From positions 109,348,727-109,412,726 of the forward strand of contig NC_092458.1 of NCBI RefSeq assembly GCF_047495875.1: 64,000 bases of DNA, read 5' to 3'. The notes under the pieces were generated by a model that had not been told where the DNA came from, ran no database searches, and saw only the letters and a program-made list of their open reading frames with translations. The position numbers were made by a program, and so were the translations under genes. This document shows, piece by piece, positions 26,328 through 37,519 of the stretch; positions within the stretch are counted from its first letter, which is position 1, and every line of letters starts with the position of its first letter. This DNA comes from Pithys albifrons albifrons. Taxonomy: Eukaryota; Chordata; Aves; Passeriformes; Thamnophilidae.

Positions 26328-28777
26328 AGTGCCATCCCAATCCTGCCATGTCAAGTCAGTTGAAATTGCTATGTTGGAATGTAAATTAACCCTAGAAATT
26401 ACAGGTACACATTTGATAACTGTATATACATTTCTTATCTAGGGGATGGGTCCTGGATGAGGCTGTGTTAGACAGCAGAGGTGGGGCTAACTAACATCTC
26501 AGTTTCCCACTATATTAACATGTATTTGTACATTTTAAGTGGAAAACCAAAAGCTTGTCAGACTTTCAGATAACAACTAAATAGTGCTTATGCTATATGA
26601 GTAAAAAGCCTGTAGTTTGCTGTTAGGTTAAATTACTAATACGTTTTTCCGGGCAATGTTTTAGTCAAGAGTTTACCACAAATAATCATGAAATGATGGA
26701 AAAACATCTAACTAAGTGTTGGAACTAGAGAAGCTCTCAAGGTGTAAGAAAAAGGAAACAAGTATTGCAGGTTGTCACAACACCAGCAGTCAAAAAATTT
26801 CCAGCAATTATAAAATTTACAGCTATTCTAAAATAGCTTTAAGTGTTGACCCAAATTAATTCAGTTCAAGGAGTCTCCCCTGTTACTCACCGAGTGTCAG
26901 TTTGGCCACATGATAGACTTGGCACAAACAGGATTCTCCACAGATTCCTGCCCATTAAAGTTGGAGAAACTCTGAAATTAACACTTATGCTGCAGTGAAA
27001 AAAGAAGTGGGATTATTGGTCTTGGTTTAATATTTTTCTCTTTTAGTATGTAAACTCTCCCTCAGGTTACGGAAACCTAAAACATTATTTTAGGATCATT
27101 TTTCTCTACTTTATACACTTTTTTTCATATTACCAGCTTTATATTTTATGGCAAGCATCTGAGAGTCATTAATTTCAAATGGCTGAATAAACATTGCTTT
27201 CTTGACAGGCACTTATTTAAATGCATTACTTTTGGCATAAGATCTAAAATTATGTTTGGAAGAGATGGTAACACTTTTTTGGCTCTTTTTCCTCCCTCAT
27301 CTTATTGCAATCTGGCATAATTCTCCAAGTCTATCTTGTTTTACCTTACTATAGCTTAATAGCCAAATTTAAAAGGATAAAAATTACCCAGGCCTAGAAA
27401 TATGAGGTAACAATCTGCTTAGCTGTCCTTTGATACTTATCTGTGTCCTTTCATACGCAGCCTCCACAGAGTAGACTGTGCCAGTAAGTGAACATTTTTA
27501 AACTCCTCATGTCAACAACCTAAATAGTGAAGAATGGTAATTTCAACAACAGAGACCTGCAAGGTTTCATTTTCAATAATAGTTGTTAAATGAACAGTAG
27601 AAAACTGAATGAATTTGTAATTCTCTCATGCAGCTGTTCATTCCTCCTTAGTTTAAGTTTCTAATTACACTCCTTTTTGGAGGTATTTCTGCAGCTCTGC
27701 TGGTTCTCTTTTCCTGCTATATTGTCTGAGATCTAATTACAAGACTTGCCAATATAGTTAGCCTGTGTTGAGGAACTGAAGAAAACTCTGTGGGAAGAGT
27801 GTGTTCTGAAGAGTGGATAAAAAAGTATTATGAAGCACTGTTTTCTGGTATTGCTTGTGTCAGTTCTAAAAGACATCAGAAGTGGTCTAAAAAAAGGAGT
27901 AAAACAAGAACATACCCACCCCACCACACACAGACATTCCCTTGCAGTTGCCAGATATGTGTTAGCATTTGTTGACAGATGTACTTACAGACTGTCTGCT
28001 GTTTTCTGCCAGTACCTGTAAGCAGACAGTGCTCACAAGCAGAGGTTCACATGATATTTTATACATCAACTGAAAAAAATATTTCAAATATTTAAATGAA
28101 AATATAATGTTTGTGAGAGTAAATGCATTATTCCTATTTAAAGTCTTGATTAATTACATTTAAAGGCATGGAAATATTTTGGGGAAGACCGTATCTTGAT
28201 CTGTAGCTAATGTTTCCATTTCGATGTCCTTAAAAAAAGAATTATTCCACACATGGTCATGAATTATCATCATTAGGCTGCTTCGTAAGTAATTAGAAGG
28301 GTCAGGAGGACAAATAATACTGGACACAAGACAGTTCAAAGATTACAAAACATTGGAACATGTATTGAAATGGATTTTTCTAATGGAATGAATGGATACT
28401 GGAAGGGAGTGCCATACCTGATGGGGCATGCAAGGTTGCACAGCTTTACACTCATGATAATCCTATCTTGGGCACCTTGAGTTAAAGCCTAAAGAGAAGT
28501 CACATGAACATGGGGCATATTTCAGCTAGCAGACAGGTCTACTCAGGAAGGAAAGACACTGATCTTCACTTGTCAGGTTCTTGGCTATACTACCTCACAA
28601 TCTTTCATGCTAGTGTGAGGACACAGATTTCCTGCTATTGCCCTGAATGTTATGTAGTGATTTGTACCACAACAAAGGAAAATACCTGATATCTTATATT
28701 CTTTATTCTTAAAGGGATTTGGGTTCTTAAATGAAGTTATAATAAAAGCTAAAGCTAACTTCAAAGCAAGCTACTGC
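26328..28777. other. Non-coding; nothing recognised
   Basis: AT-rich sequence. No exon, RNA gene or interspersed repeat identified; small open frames near 27733-28021 look like chance. Confidence 0.55.
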
Positions 28778-28943
28778 ATTTTCTTTTCTTTCTTTTCTTT
28801 TCTTTCTTTTCTTTTCTTCTTTTCTCTTTTCTTTTCTTTTCTTTTCTTTTCTTTTCTTTTCTTTTCTTTTCTTTTCTTTTCTTTTCTTTTCTTTTCTTTT
28901 CTTTTCTTTTCTTTTTTCTTTTCTTTTTTTCCTTTCTTTTTTT
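28778..28943. repeat. (TTTTC)n polypyrimidine array
   Basis: About 165 bases of T and C only (apart from the very start), mostly TTTTC units. The longest regular stretch runs from about 28826 to 28912, with TTTC and TTC variants at both ends. The minus strand is pure polypurine. Confidence 0.95.
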
Positions 28944-29076
28944 AAATTTTCTTTCTTGTTGGTTTTTATTTCTTCTTGGGGGGGCTTTTTGATGTGTTTT
29001 GACTCTGTGTTGGTTTTGTTTTGTTTTGCTTTGGGGGTTTGTTTATTTGTTTGTTTTTTTGTTTTTGTTTTTTTTT
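28944..29076. repeat. T/G-rich low-complexity tract
   Basis: T-rich sequence with GTTTT, GTTTG and G-run words directly after the TTTTC array. It breaks into ordinary sequence near 29077. Confidence 0.8.
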
Positions 29077-32000
29077 ATCCCATTTGGAAAGAAAACGTGG
29101 ACTATAAAAAGAATGGAACAAACAACCACAGAAGATTCAGAAATGAGTGATCTTTCTCCTTCTAGGCTGGTTGTTCACCTGCCCTTGCAATCATTTCTCC
29201 TTCTCTTACATTCAAACACAACATAGGGCTGAAAAGGAAGCTCTTCAGAAGAACAGGCATTGCCTGAATGATGGTGCTATGCCACAGCAATGTCATGAAG
29301 GCTGCATCTTACAGAGAAACTTCAAGGAGATGCTTGAATTATGAGGCATCTGTCAGTCCCACCATCGTGTCTGCCTCTGGGGTTTGTTCTCAGGAGGAGA
29401 ACTGCAGTGACACTGATGAGATGTTCAAATTGTGCTTTATTTCTGCTGGTTGAACATGCACATAGATTATTTTTAAATTGAAACAGAGACCAGAAACAAA
29501 GAGAAATTCCAGAAATGGGTGTTTTGGGACCATGATTTCTTGTCACATCTGAGAAACCTGAAGTGCTAGTAACTGATCTGCTTTATGTGTACAAGCAAAA
29601 AGCTTCTGGTTTTTATTGTAGCAGAGTGCCTTCAAATTTAGAAAAAAATCAATCAACAGAAACAGTAAATGACACTGAACTCCACACGTCTCTTTGGGAG
29701 CAGCATTATAACATTTAGTCTTGCTCAACAAGAAGTTTTATATCTCTTTTGTTTATATGTAGGATAATGTAATGGGGATACAGGGCTTCTGTTTAGAAAG
29801 GTTATTGACACTCTTGGTGCTGTGTTGGCATTTATTCTTTGGATTTTTATTGCTTCTGATCTGTGGTATTTATGTCTCTGAGGTGAGAACTTTCATCTGT
29901 GATACATGCTCATAATTTACAGGCTGCATTGTGCCCTGATGTTGTCTGCAGAAACAGGAAATTAAACAATTAAACAGGAGGCAGACATGAAGAGTAAAAC
30001 AAGATACTCCCCTCAGTAAATTTATTCTTCAATATAGTCTGTTGGTCAGAGGAGGCTGAAAACCATTGCTGTACTCAGTGACTTTGGGGGAAGTTTCGAC
30101 AGATGGACATGAGAAAATGGCAAAGCACTCCAGGAAGGGAAAAGAACCAAGCAGAATATGAATTCAGACCTTAGTGGCAATCTGAGCTTCCATGTTTTTC
30201 CTGAGATCCAGTTCCCCAAAACCTGTACAATCAGACTGAAGCCTTTTTTTGCTGGCTCTTGTCACAGATATTCACTTGCCACGTCCCCAGACTGTCTGAA
30301 GTGACCACTGCCAAGCTCCCCGATTACTTAAACTGTAATAGCAATGACAGATCACTTTATTAATTGCAAATTGCACTATCTGAAGATGGTGACAACAGAT
30401 ATAGAGAAAAGAACAGAATATCCTATTTTTTCATAGCATAATCAGCCTGTTTGGAGCCCTAGATAAAAGTAAATTACTTCAACCTTACAATATACTTGAC
30501 ATGTATTTATTGCAGCATTCTCTATCAGCAATTGCCATACCTACATGAGCTAACTTCTTTCATGTTACCCTAAAACGTGAAGGGGAGTGTTAATGAGGAA
30601 GAGCACTCAAAGCAGGGACTCAGGTCTGCATTCCAGTTGTTGCATGCCACCACCTCTGAATGCTGCCTCCTCCAAAGCCCTCACACTGGGATCTGCCCAC
30701 CTAAGAACAGCAGGAAGTTTGTATTAAATGTATTGAGGGTAAATGCATGACAGAAAAGGACTTTGCAATCCTTCAGTGGTAAAAATTAATTCAATAGGTG
30801 ATGTTAACCGAGACTACTAAATACTGAAAAAGAAATTTATCTTGACTTGCATAGAGAGGGAGAACAATTCACTCAGTTTAGAAAAAAACTGAAGGACATA
30901 TCTATGGACCTACTGCATACCCGTTCTCAGAGCTGAAGTTTACAAGACTTCCTAATGGAAGCAGACAATTTTTCAGTTCCTGTTTGCTGCAGCTGTTTTT
31001 ACCATGTCCTGAGTTGTTTGATGCAAAGTCTAAATTAGTCTTGAGAAACAGGATTAACCTTTCCAATCACATTTAAGGTGAAATTGCTTAACTACAGCAC
31101 ACAATGTCATGCTACAGATAATCCATGTGCTTGATTAATGCTTTTATAATCAATTGCTGTCTGGAAGTGACTCCTTCCCATCACACTCTTCACAAAAAGA
31201 GCAGATGGTATTTAAAAGGTTATGGCAAGAGGGCATTTCAGAGGTCAAATAGAACATCGATCAAGTGGGCAGAAAAATTGCTTTTTCCCTTCCCCTTCTT
31301 ATCCTCACAATCCATGAGGGAATGTGGACTATGAATTATAGTTTGATCTATAGTTCAAGCCCTAAAATGTTTTCTTGTTTCAAATTTCTGTGTTGTTTTG
31401 GGTAATGAACCTGGAAATTGGATTCCCTTTGTAGCAATAAAAAATTGTGCCCAATAAACATATCTCAGCAACATAATTCTTAGACCCACAGAGATTTTCT
31501 TGCTACTGCCTTGAATACATTCCTAATGCTGCTGCTTAGTAAAGGCTGTACTAATATCCACAATGTCCTTAAATCAATTTTCAGCAATGATAAGGACTCT
31601 GTAAAAAATATACTTACCATTCTCATGCTCTTTTACAGGAACAAATTAAAAAATATATAGTGTGACTTATTCTTGCTATTTTCCATGTACATAGTTGGTT
31701 GCCATTCTGCCTTAGTGTCCAAGGACAGGTATTATCACCTGGAGAACCCTACACCTACCAATGAGGTCTCCAAAACCAGAAATCAGATGTTTGCCATTGT
31801 ACAATGCATACAATATATCACTACCCTTTTTCCTCTCCTTTCTATCTCCTGTCATTCTAACCATACAGCATGTGACTAATAGAAAAATAAAATTATTTAT
31901 GTTTTCAAGTAATTTCTGAAGTTTTACTAATGAAAATATAAATTTATTCCTCTTGGTTTGGACATGAATATTGTTGTCTTTGTTGTTGAATAGAAGTATA

Positions 32001-32317
32001 TTTTTATTAACTGCCATATATTTCTCATCATTCATTTTTTATGATTTTTAATAAGTTATTGTGACAAGTGAAGTGCTCATCCTGAGTAGATCTATAAAGT
32101 AGGTTTCAATTTGGGAAGTAAAAATACTATTATCCTGCTCTGTGATCAAACCCAGAGTGGATTGGCTAAGATATTTTTCAGGATTGTAACTTACATTTAA
32201 GGGCCTGAGCCCATTAAATCTTTCTTATTTTAACAGTTCTCACTCACTTCCTGTAAGTACTCACACAGGAGTCTGGAGAGCTATTAATTAGGCAGAGATT
32301 TGTCTTTATTCAATAAG
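29077..32317. other. Non-coding; nothing recognised
   Basis: No repeat or exon identified. Several short open frames at 29147-29546 overlap in different frames and on both strands and match nothing I know. Confidence 0.5.
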
Positions 32318-32330
32318 TAATACCTACCAT
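32318..32330. repeat. Target-site duplication, left copy
   Basis: TAATACCTACCAT, identical over 13 bases to 32696-32708 and flanking the SINE exactly. A duplication of this length indicates target-primed reverse transcription. Confidence 0.95.
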
Positions 32331-32518
32331 GTACGTATGGCCAAACTTCGCGAACAAAGATTTGGGAAGGGCTCTCCCCACATGGGTGGGCTCTTCCAGC
32401 CTGCGCAGTGGATTTTTCAGGTGAGGCACAGCGTGCGCAGAACTGGCCCTGCCGTTTCAGTCCTAAGGTCCATCTGCCACGGCCGAGTGAGTTTGGACAG
32501 TGATAGTGAAGTCCTTGG

Positions 32519-32596
32519 GCCTGTCACAGCACCCAGTACTAACCCGGGGCTGACCCTGCTGAGCATCTGAGATCTGAGGGGATGGGATGTCAGGGA
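32519..32596 (-). other. Truncated 5S-rRNA-like segment in the SINE
   Basis: On the minus strand the words GCTCAGCAGGGTCAG (plus 32550-32564) and GGGTTAGTACT (32535-32545), then GGGTGCTGTGACAGGC, follow the order of vertebrate 5S rRNA. The stretch between GTTAGTACT and GGGTGCTGT, which in 5S rRNA holds the GATGGGAGACC box, is missing. The 5' part of the 5S is weak. It lies in the same orientation as the tRNA head. Confidence 0.7.
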
Positions 32597-32616
32597 GGCA
32601 TTGAACTGCCTGGGGA

Positions 32617-32695
32617 TGGTCCCCACTGAGACTCAAACTCAGGTCCTTGGGATTCGAAGTCCAGAATGCTCCTCATTACACCACAGGACAGGCCC
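32617..32695 (-). other. tRNA-derived SINE head (tRNA-Gln-like)
   Basis: On the minus strand this resembles vertebrate tRNA-Gln in GTGGTGTAATG, TCTGGACTT-GAATCC and the T arm. An A-box-like motif (TGGTGTAATGAGG) lies at plus 32671-32683 and a B-box-like motif (GAGTTTGAGTCTC) at 32628-32640, the right order and spacing for an RNA polymerase III promoter. The anticodon position reads TCG rather than TTG, and the acceptor and anticodon stems no longer pair fully, so this is not a working tRNA gene. The Gln assignment is from memory. Confidence 0.75.
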
Positions 32696-32708
32696 TAATA
32701 CCTACCAT
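32696..32708. repeat. Target-site duplication, right copy
   Basis: Identical to 32318-32330. The single genomic copy before insertion was presumably one TAATACCTACCAT. Confidence 0.95.
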
Positions 32709-35639
32709 ATAATGCATAAATAAAACTGTTAAAAGTGAACTTTCAAAGCTGAACCAAAGAAGAACTTAATGAAACTATGCTGACTAATCCTGATAGACTC
32801 AGATCTGGGTGTCGCCATCTGTGAGAGGTAGAAGAGTTATCACTGGAACTGTCAGTGCATTTCAAATAGTCCTAACATGCACAGTCATCTGTAACACACT
32901 GATAAACCTTTCAGTGTGAGTTTTGTAGTTTAATTTTCTATGATTTATTTCAAGAGTGACTGTAAATTTTAAAAGAAGCTGAAGTCTATGAGACACTTCA
33001 AGTAAGTCATGTCTGTCAACATGGTCTATGAAAAACAACACAAGTATAAAAGTAAATATTGTATAAGTTTTTCTGTGATTTACTGGCCAACACTGAGAGA
33101 AAATCTTTATATATGGGTAAAGTCTTTCATCATTTCACTACAGATTCTTAAAAGGTAGCATATGATAAAAGGATGCTAACATGAACACCTGCATAGTTAC
33201 GAATGAAGGCTTAGGAGAGGGTTATTTCTAGCTTTAACTCCAAACACACAGATTTACCCAAAAAAGCGACTCCTGGAGACTAGCTGCACTCAAGATATTC
33301 TTCATGGGGATTTCTGAGTCAGTATTGGCCCCTAGAAGAGAGTTTGTGTCAATTGCCTTGTTATGACTAGGACCCAAGTGATCACAACTGCCATATTAAA
33401 TGCAAATTGATTAATGAAAGTCTTTACTACTAGTCCAAAGGCAAAAGCAACCGTGAAAATAATGCTAGATATATTGACAGTATTGTAGCATTTTTCATTG
33501 AGTTTAATATAAGTATTTTATCACTAATCCTTTAAAAACTTCTAAACTAAATCTTTTGTCTTCTATTGTGTGTCCATATTGATCTGCTGTTGAAGCTTTG
33601 CTTGCAACTGAGAGGTATTATTCATTATGTTTGGAAGCTGTTTGATTAGAGAAGAAAAAGAATACAGCAGGGTTTCAAGAGAGTGAAAAAAATCAAATGA
33701 AGTTATATAGGTGAAAAAATAAATAGAAAGATGTGCTTCTTCAACTTTCTTTTATTTATTTTTCAGGGCTTTTTTCTTCCCTGAAGAGACTAAGGAGACT
33801 TCAGATAAACAGACAATCTCTTAAGTAACATAATAAAAATCCTTTAACAATAAAGTTGTCAGTAAGTTGAAAAGTGCTATTCCAACAATTTTTCCCCATG
33901 TCTATTTTCACACCTTAGTTTTCTGATTTTGTAGAGACTTGAATAACATTCTGAATCAAGTAATATAATCAGATGTGTAATTGCAACCTGATTTTAAAAA
34001 ATTTATTGTAAAAGAATATTGCCTATTCCTTCAAATGTTGAATGTGGCAAAAGAACTTGAGATATACTGTCAATCATAAAAAGAGAGGAATGTATAGAAA
34101 CCATTAAAAGAATTTTTCTTAGCTGTCTTTTTCCTAACTAAACTTGCTATCCCTATTTATGCTTCCCATTGCTCTGTCACTTTCCAAGCCCCAGCTTTCT
34201 CTTACCTTTGACAGCCATTCACAATCAATCCTACATGTATCTCGTTTCTTTATAGTATGACAGTACCCAAAGGTTTTCTTTTCTGATGTCTTCTATTCCT
34301 GTACCACCTGAACATGGTATCAATCATCAGGGCCATTGTGTGTATCTGCTGAGCGATCACTCTTCTGCACCCGCCGAGTATTTCCTTGGCCCAATTATAT
34401 TCCTGCTTGGGTTGTTTGTTTTTTCTCAGAAATCTATAATACACTCCCCACTGGAGGGGGGAGGGAGGAAATGCCCTAGGCTTTCTAGTTGTTGGGATTG
34501 GATAGTTTACATTGCTACTCAGTCCATAAACATAACACTAAAATGAATCTGCGGTATCTGTGCTTGGATGACTATTGAGTGACAAAAGTAGTGCAGTATT
34601 CTTGTACAATCAATATCTTACATGTGAAACCAAAGACAGCACTTTAAATTACGAAAAAAAAGAAAAATAAAGGAGAATTATGCAATAACAAAGTGATGTC
34701 TACATCTGCTTGTGCTTGTGTATTGCTGCCTTTTCACAGTAAAGTACTTATTTTGGATCCTTTCTGCAGCCACTAGCATGTGCCAAAGAGTGACACTGAT
34801 AAAGCACATGCTGCACACTCTCCACATTTGTCAGATATGCTTCCTCGTGCCTACCTGACATAAATGTTCTGCTGTTCCTTTGTTTCTTTGGAAGGTTTTC
34901 TTGAATGTCTTCTGATTTTTAGGTGTTGCAATTTTAAGCAAGCCTGCTCCTTGCTTTCATGAGAAAAGGTGAGAGAGTAGCTGCCTATTACACTGGGAAA
35001 AAGGTAGAGGAACAAAAAAAAAAGTTATTAGCGAAATAATTGTTTGGTCCTGATGGTAAATACAATCAAAATATGAATGTGAAACTGCTTCCACAGAGGA
35101 ACAAAGCTAATAACACCTGAAACTGTCCTACATGTTCCAGGATGTAATAACAGCAATGTGATATGACTAAAATTTAAAAATTTAAATAAAACCTATCTAT
35201 CTACTGGCAATTTGGGGCATCTGAATTCCTTCATTAATTTGGTTTTATGTTCCTACAGCCTCAGAGAGGGAAACAAGTAAAATAAACAATTAACAAATGA
35301 GCTCTGCTCAGCAAGATTGTGGGTTCTGATGTTTTTGTAAACTTTTCTCACAGACCATTGAACACCATCCATACATCCAGGGTGGGATACCCACACTCCC
35401 TTCAGTTTGGACAGGCAAACACATGCGAGTGTTGCACGGAGCAAGGTGCTGGGTTACAGCACTCCTGCAGTGCCAACCTGTGACATCAGACACATTCCAA
35501 AATGTGCCCACCCAACTGTGCATGCCTGGACCTTGTGTGCACACTGCCAGCTTCCCTCTAAGTCCTGCTTTGCTCAGCATCTAGACATGTAATCATGGTG
35601 ACAGGTCTAATTGGGCTGTGAGGTATTCAGACATCCTAC
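32709..35639. other. Non-coding; nothing recognised
   Basis: AT-rich sequence. Open frames at 34250-34546 and 35253-35592 overlap on opposite strands and show no known product. No interspersed repeat seen. Confidence 0.5.
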
Positions 35640-35910
35640 ATATAGGCACTGTCGGGGTTTTTCCGTCTGGATTTAGCTAATGACAGTAAGAGAGCACCTC
35701 TAGGATAACTAGGATAAATGCCATCCTTAGCTTTCATCCAGCAGCCTCTTTGCCATCCCACAATTAAGAATCAGCTGATCTGTGAGCTGGAGTGAACTCA
35801 TCTGACTGCTGGGGGAAGAAATGGGCACTTTGGTTCACTAGCTAATTAAGCACATATTATGCATTTTCCCCCCAGCATAATATTCATAGAACTGTTTTAT
35901 CTGAAATTAT
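35640..35910. promoter_or_regulatory. Candidate conserved non-coding element with hairpin
   Basis: Repeat-free, complex sequence with homeodomain-like words (GCTAATTAAGC) and a perfect 9-bp inverted repeat: ATATTATGC at 35854-35862 and GCATAATAT at 35875-35883, around a 12-base loop ATTTTCCCCCCA. Regulatory function and conservation are inference. Confidence 0.25.
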
Positions 35911-37438
35911 TATGTTATTTTAAAGCAGTACTGAACCTTATGGTAAAATAGGCAGATTATAAGAAAATCTAAGTATTTTTGTGTTCAAATACATATGATA
36001 TCCCTGAGCTTTTTGCTCAGGAAAAAGAACATTTCAAATTAAAGGCGATGTCTGGACTTTTAAATTAAGGTTTTCAAAAGAAGGGGTAGAGGTATGTTGA
36101 AATGAGGAATTCTGAGAGCTCTGGGCTGGTAGAGGGATCAATTTCCTACCCCGAAGAGAAAGAGGAGAAAAAAAAAAAAGAAAAGGTACTGACTTCTATT
36201 TAGTGAATGGATGCTGTAGTGCAGACTTTCATGAGCCTGTTCAATATCAGAGTCTTTTCAGGCTGGCCTGTTTAAGGCAGCAAAAAAATATGGGAGATGA
36301 AGATCCGTACCTGGAGTTTGACAGGAGATCAGGTGCTATTCTTATTTACAAGAGTTTAAACATGGAATGGCTGCACTAAAACCAGTGGCGTTCCTCCTGA
36401 TTTACAGCTGAACAACAAAGAACATTTTACCACCAAAACCTAAAACTGCTCTTGTTTCATTCAAATATACAGCCTTTAAATCTGACGGCATTTAATATTT
36501 TTAACTTCATTTTAGTTCCAGTGCATTTCCTATTTCACCCAGAGTAAGTTGGTAACTTAGTATGTCAGATCAGATTTATAAGGATGATCAAGTTTCTTTT
36601 TGTCCTGAGGAAAAATATTATCAAGCTACCCACTTGAGGGAGTGAGATGTATTAAAACACCTAAAATGTGTGATGTTCTGGTAAAAGAAAATAAAGCAAT
36701 AAGACAGTCACTGTATTACAGTCAAAACAATATGTATTTATTTGATGATTATCTGATTGAAACAAAGTTAGCACATCGAGTTGACTGCTTCACTTTTCTT
36801 TAATCTCACTCTCACTTGTTAAAGATTGACATGGACTGGTGGACTCTGAAAGAAAATTGGCCACAGAGTTGTACATGTTTTAACGCAGTTGCTATCGATG
36901 AATGAAAAGTGTAACGTCTGACCCAAAAGGGCTGCCCAAAGCTGCTGGTGGAAACAAAGGCTTCATCCTGAGACAGATAAAAGCCAAAGAAACCCAAGCA
37001 GAAATAGTATGAACTGGGTACTGAGAATTTTAAGATGGCCTCTGTGTGACAGAAATGATAATATAAAAATTTTAGGATGTTTTAAGAGTCAAATGGAACA
37101 AACATAAAGCTGGCTTTCAAGCATTTATCCCAGAATCATGCACCATGTAATTCAGCTCTTTATTTAGTTTTTACTGTGTGAGCTTTGGGAAGTATCTCAC
37201 AGTGAGAAAGGCCATAAAATTAAGAAAGTAATTTACTTTATGCATGCTTAAAATGTTAACATTAAATTCATTTTAACTGTGATAATTGAGTTCTTTTATG
37301 CACAAATGTGGCTATTAGGAGCTATTTTTAGATGACCAAAATATGTTCACATGTAGAAAGCAAACCAACAAACCTAACTAAGCAAGAGAAAATACTGATA
37401 ACAAACGAATTAATGATGGATAGAGAACTCTATCAGAA
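35911..37438. other. Non-coding; nothing recognised
   Basis: An A-run with a G near 36169-36185; otherwise no repeat or exon identified. Confidence 0.5.
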
Positions 37439-37519
37439 AGAAAAAAGAGGGATAAAAAATAGGGGGGAAAAAAGGGAAAAAAGAAAAAAGGTGAAAAAAG
37501 AGGGGGAAAAATAGAAAGA
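37439..37519. repeat. Polypurine A/G-rich tract
   Basis: About 80 bases of nearly pure A and G on the plus strand (AAAAAAGAGGG, GGGGGGAAAAAAGGG) with no strict period. The charged K/E/R-rich and F/L/P-rich open frames across it are compositional. Confidence 0.85.

Larger units (their letters stand above)
32331..32695 (-). mobile_element. SINE with tRNA head and 5S-like segment
   Basis: A 365-bp insertion between perfect 13-bp direct repeats. Read on the minus strand it starts with a tRNA-like unit (32695-32617), has a short spacer, then a 5S-rRNA-like segment (32596-32519), then about 190 bases of GC-rich tail ending in TTCGCGAAGTTTGGCCATAC. The tRNA end abuts the duplication, so the copy looks full length. 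There is no open frame of note and no CR1-type ATTCTATGAT tail. About eleven CpGs remain, far more than in the flanks, which suggests a fairly recent copy or slow decay. The order tRNA then 5S is the reverse of AmnSINE1 as I remember it (5S then tRNA). The mobilising LINE is unknown; an RTE-type LINE is a guess. Confidence 0.85.

Noticed and set aside
32337..32626. Open frames on both strands within the SINE
   Set aside because: They fall entirely inside the 365-bp SINE, which is a non-coding element with an RNA polymerase III promoter.
32617..32695. A functional tRNA gene
   Set aside because: Stems no longer pair fully, the anticodon is changed relative to tRNA-Gln, and it is fused to SINE sequence between target duplications.
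36290..36380. Short plus-strand frame starting MGDEDPYLEFDRRSG, which looks protein-like
   Set aside because: Only about 29 codons before a stop, with no splice donor or acceptor that would make it an exon.
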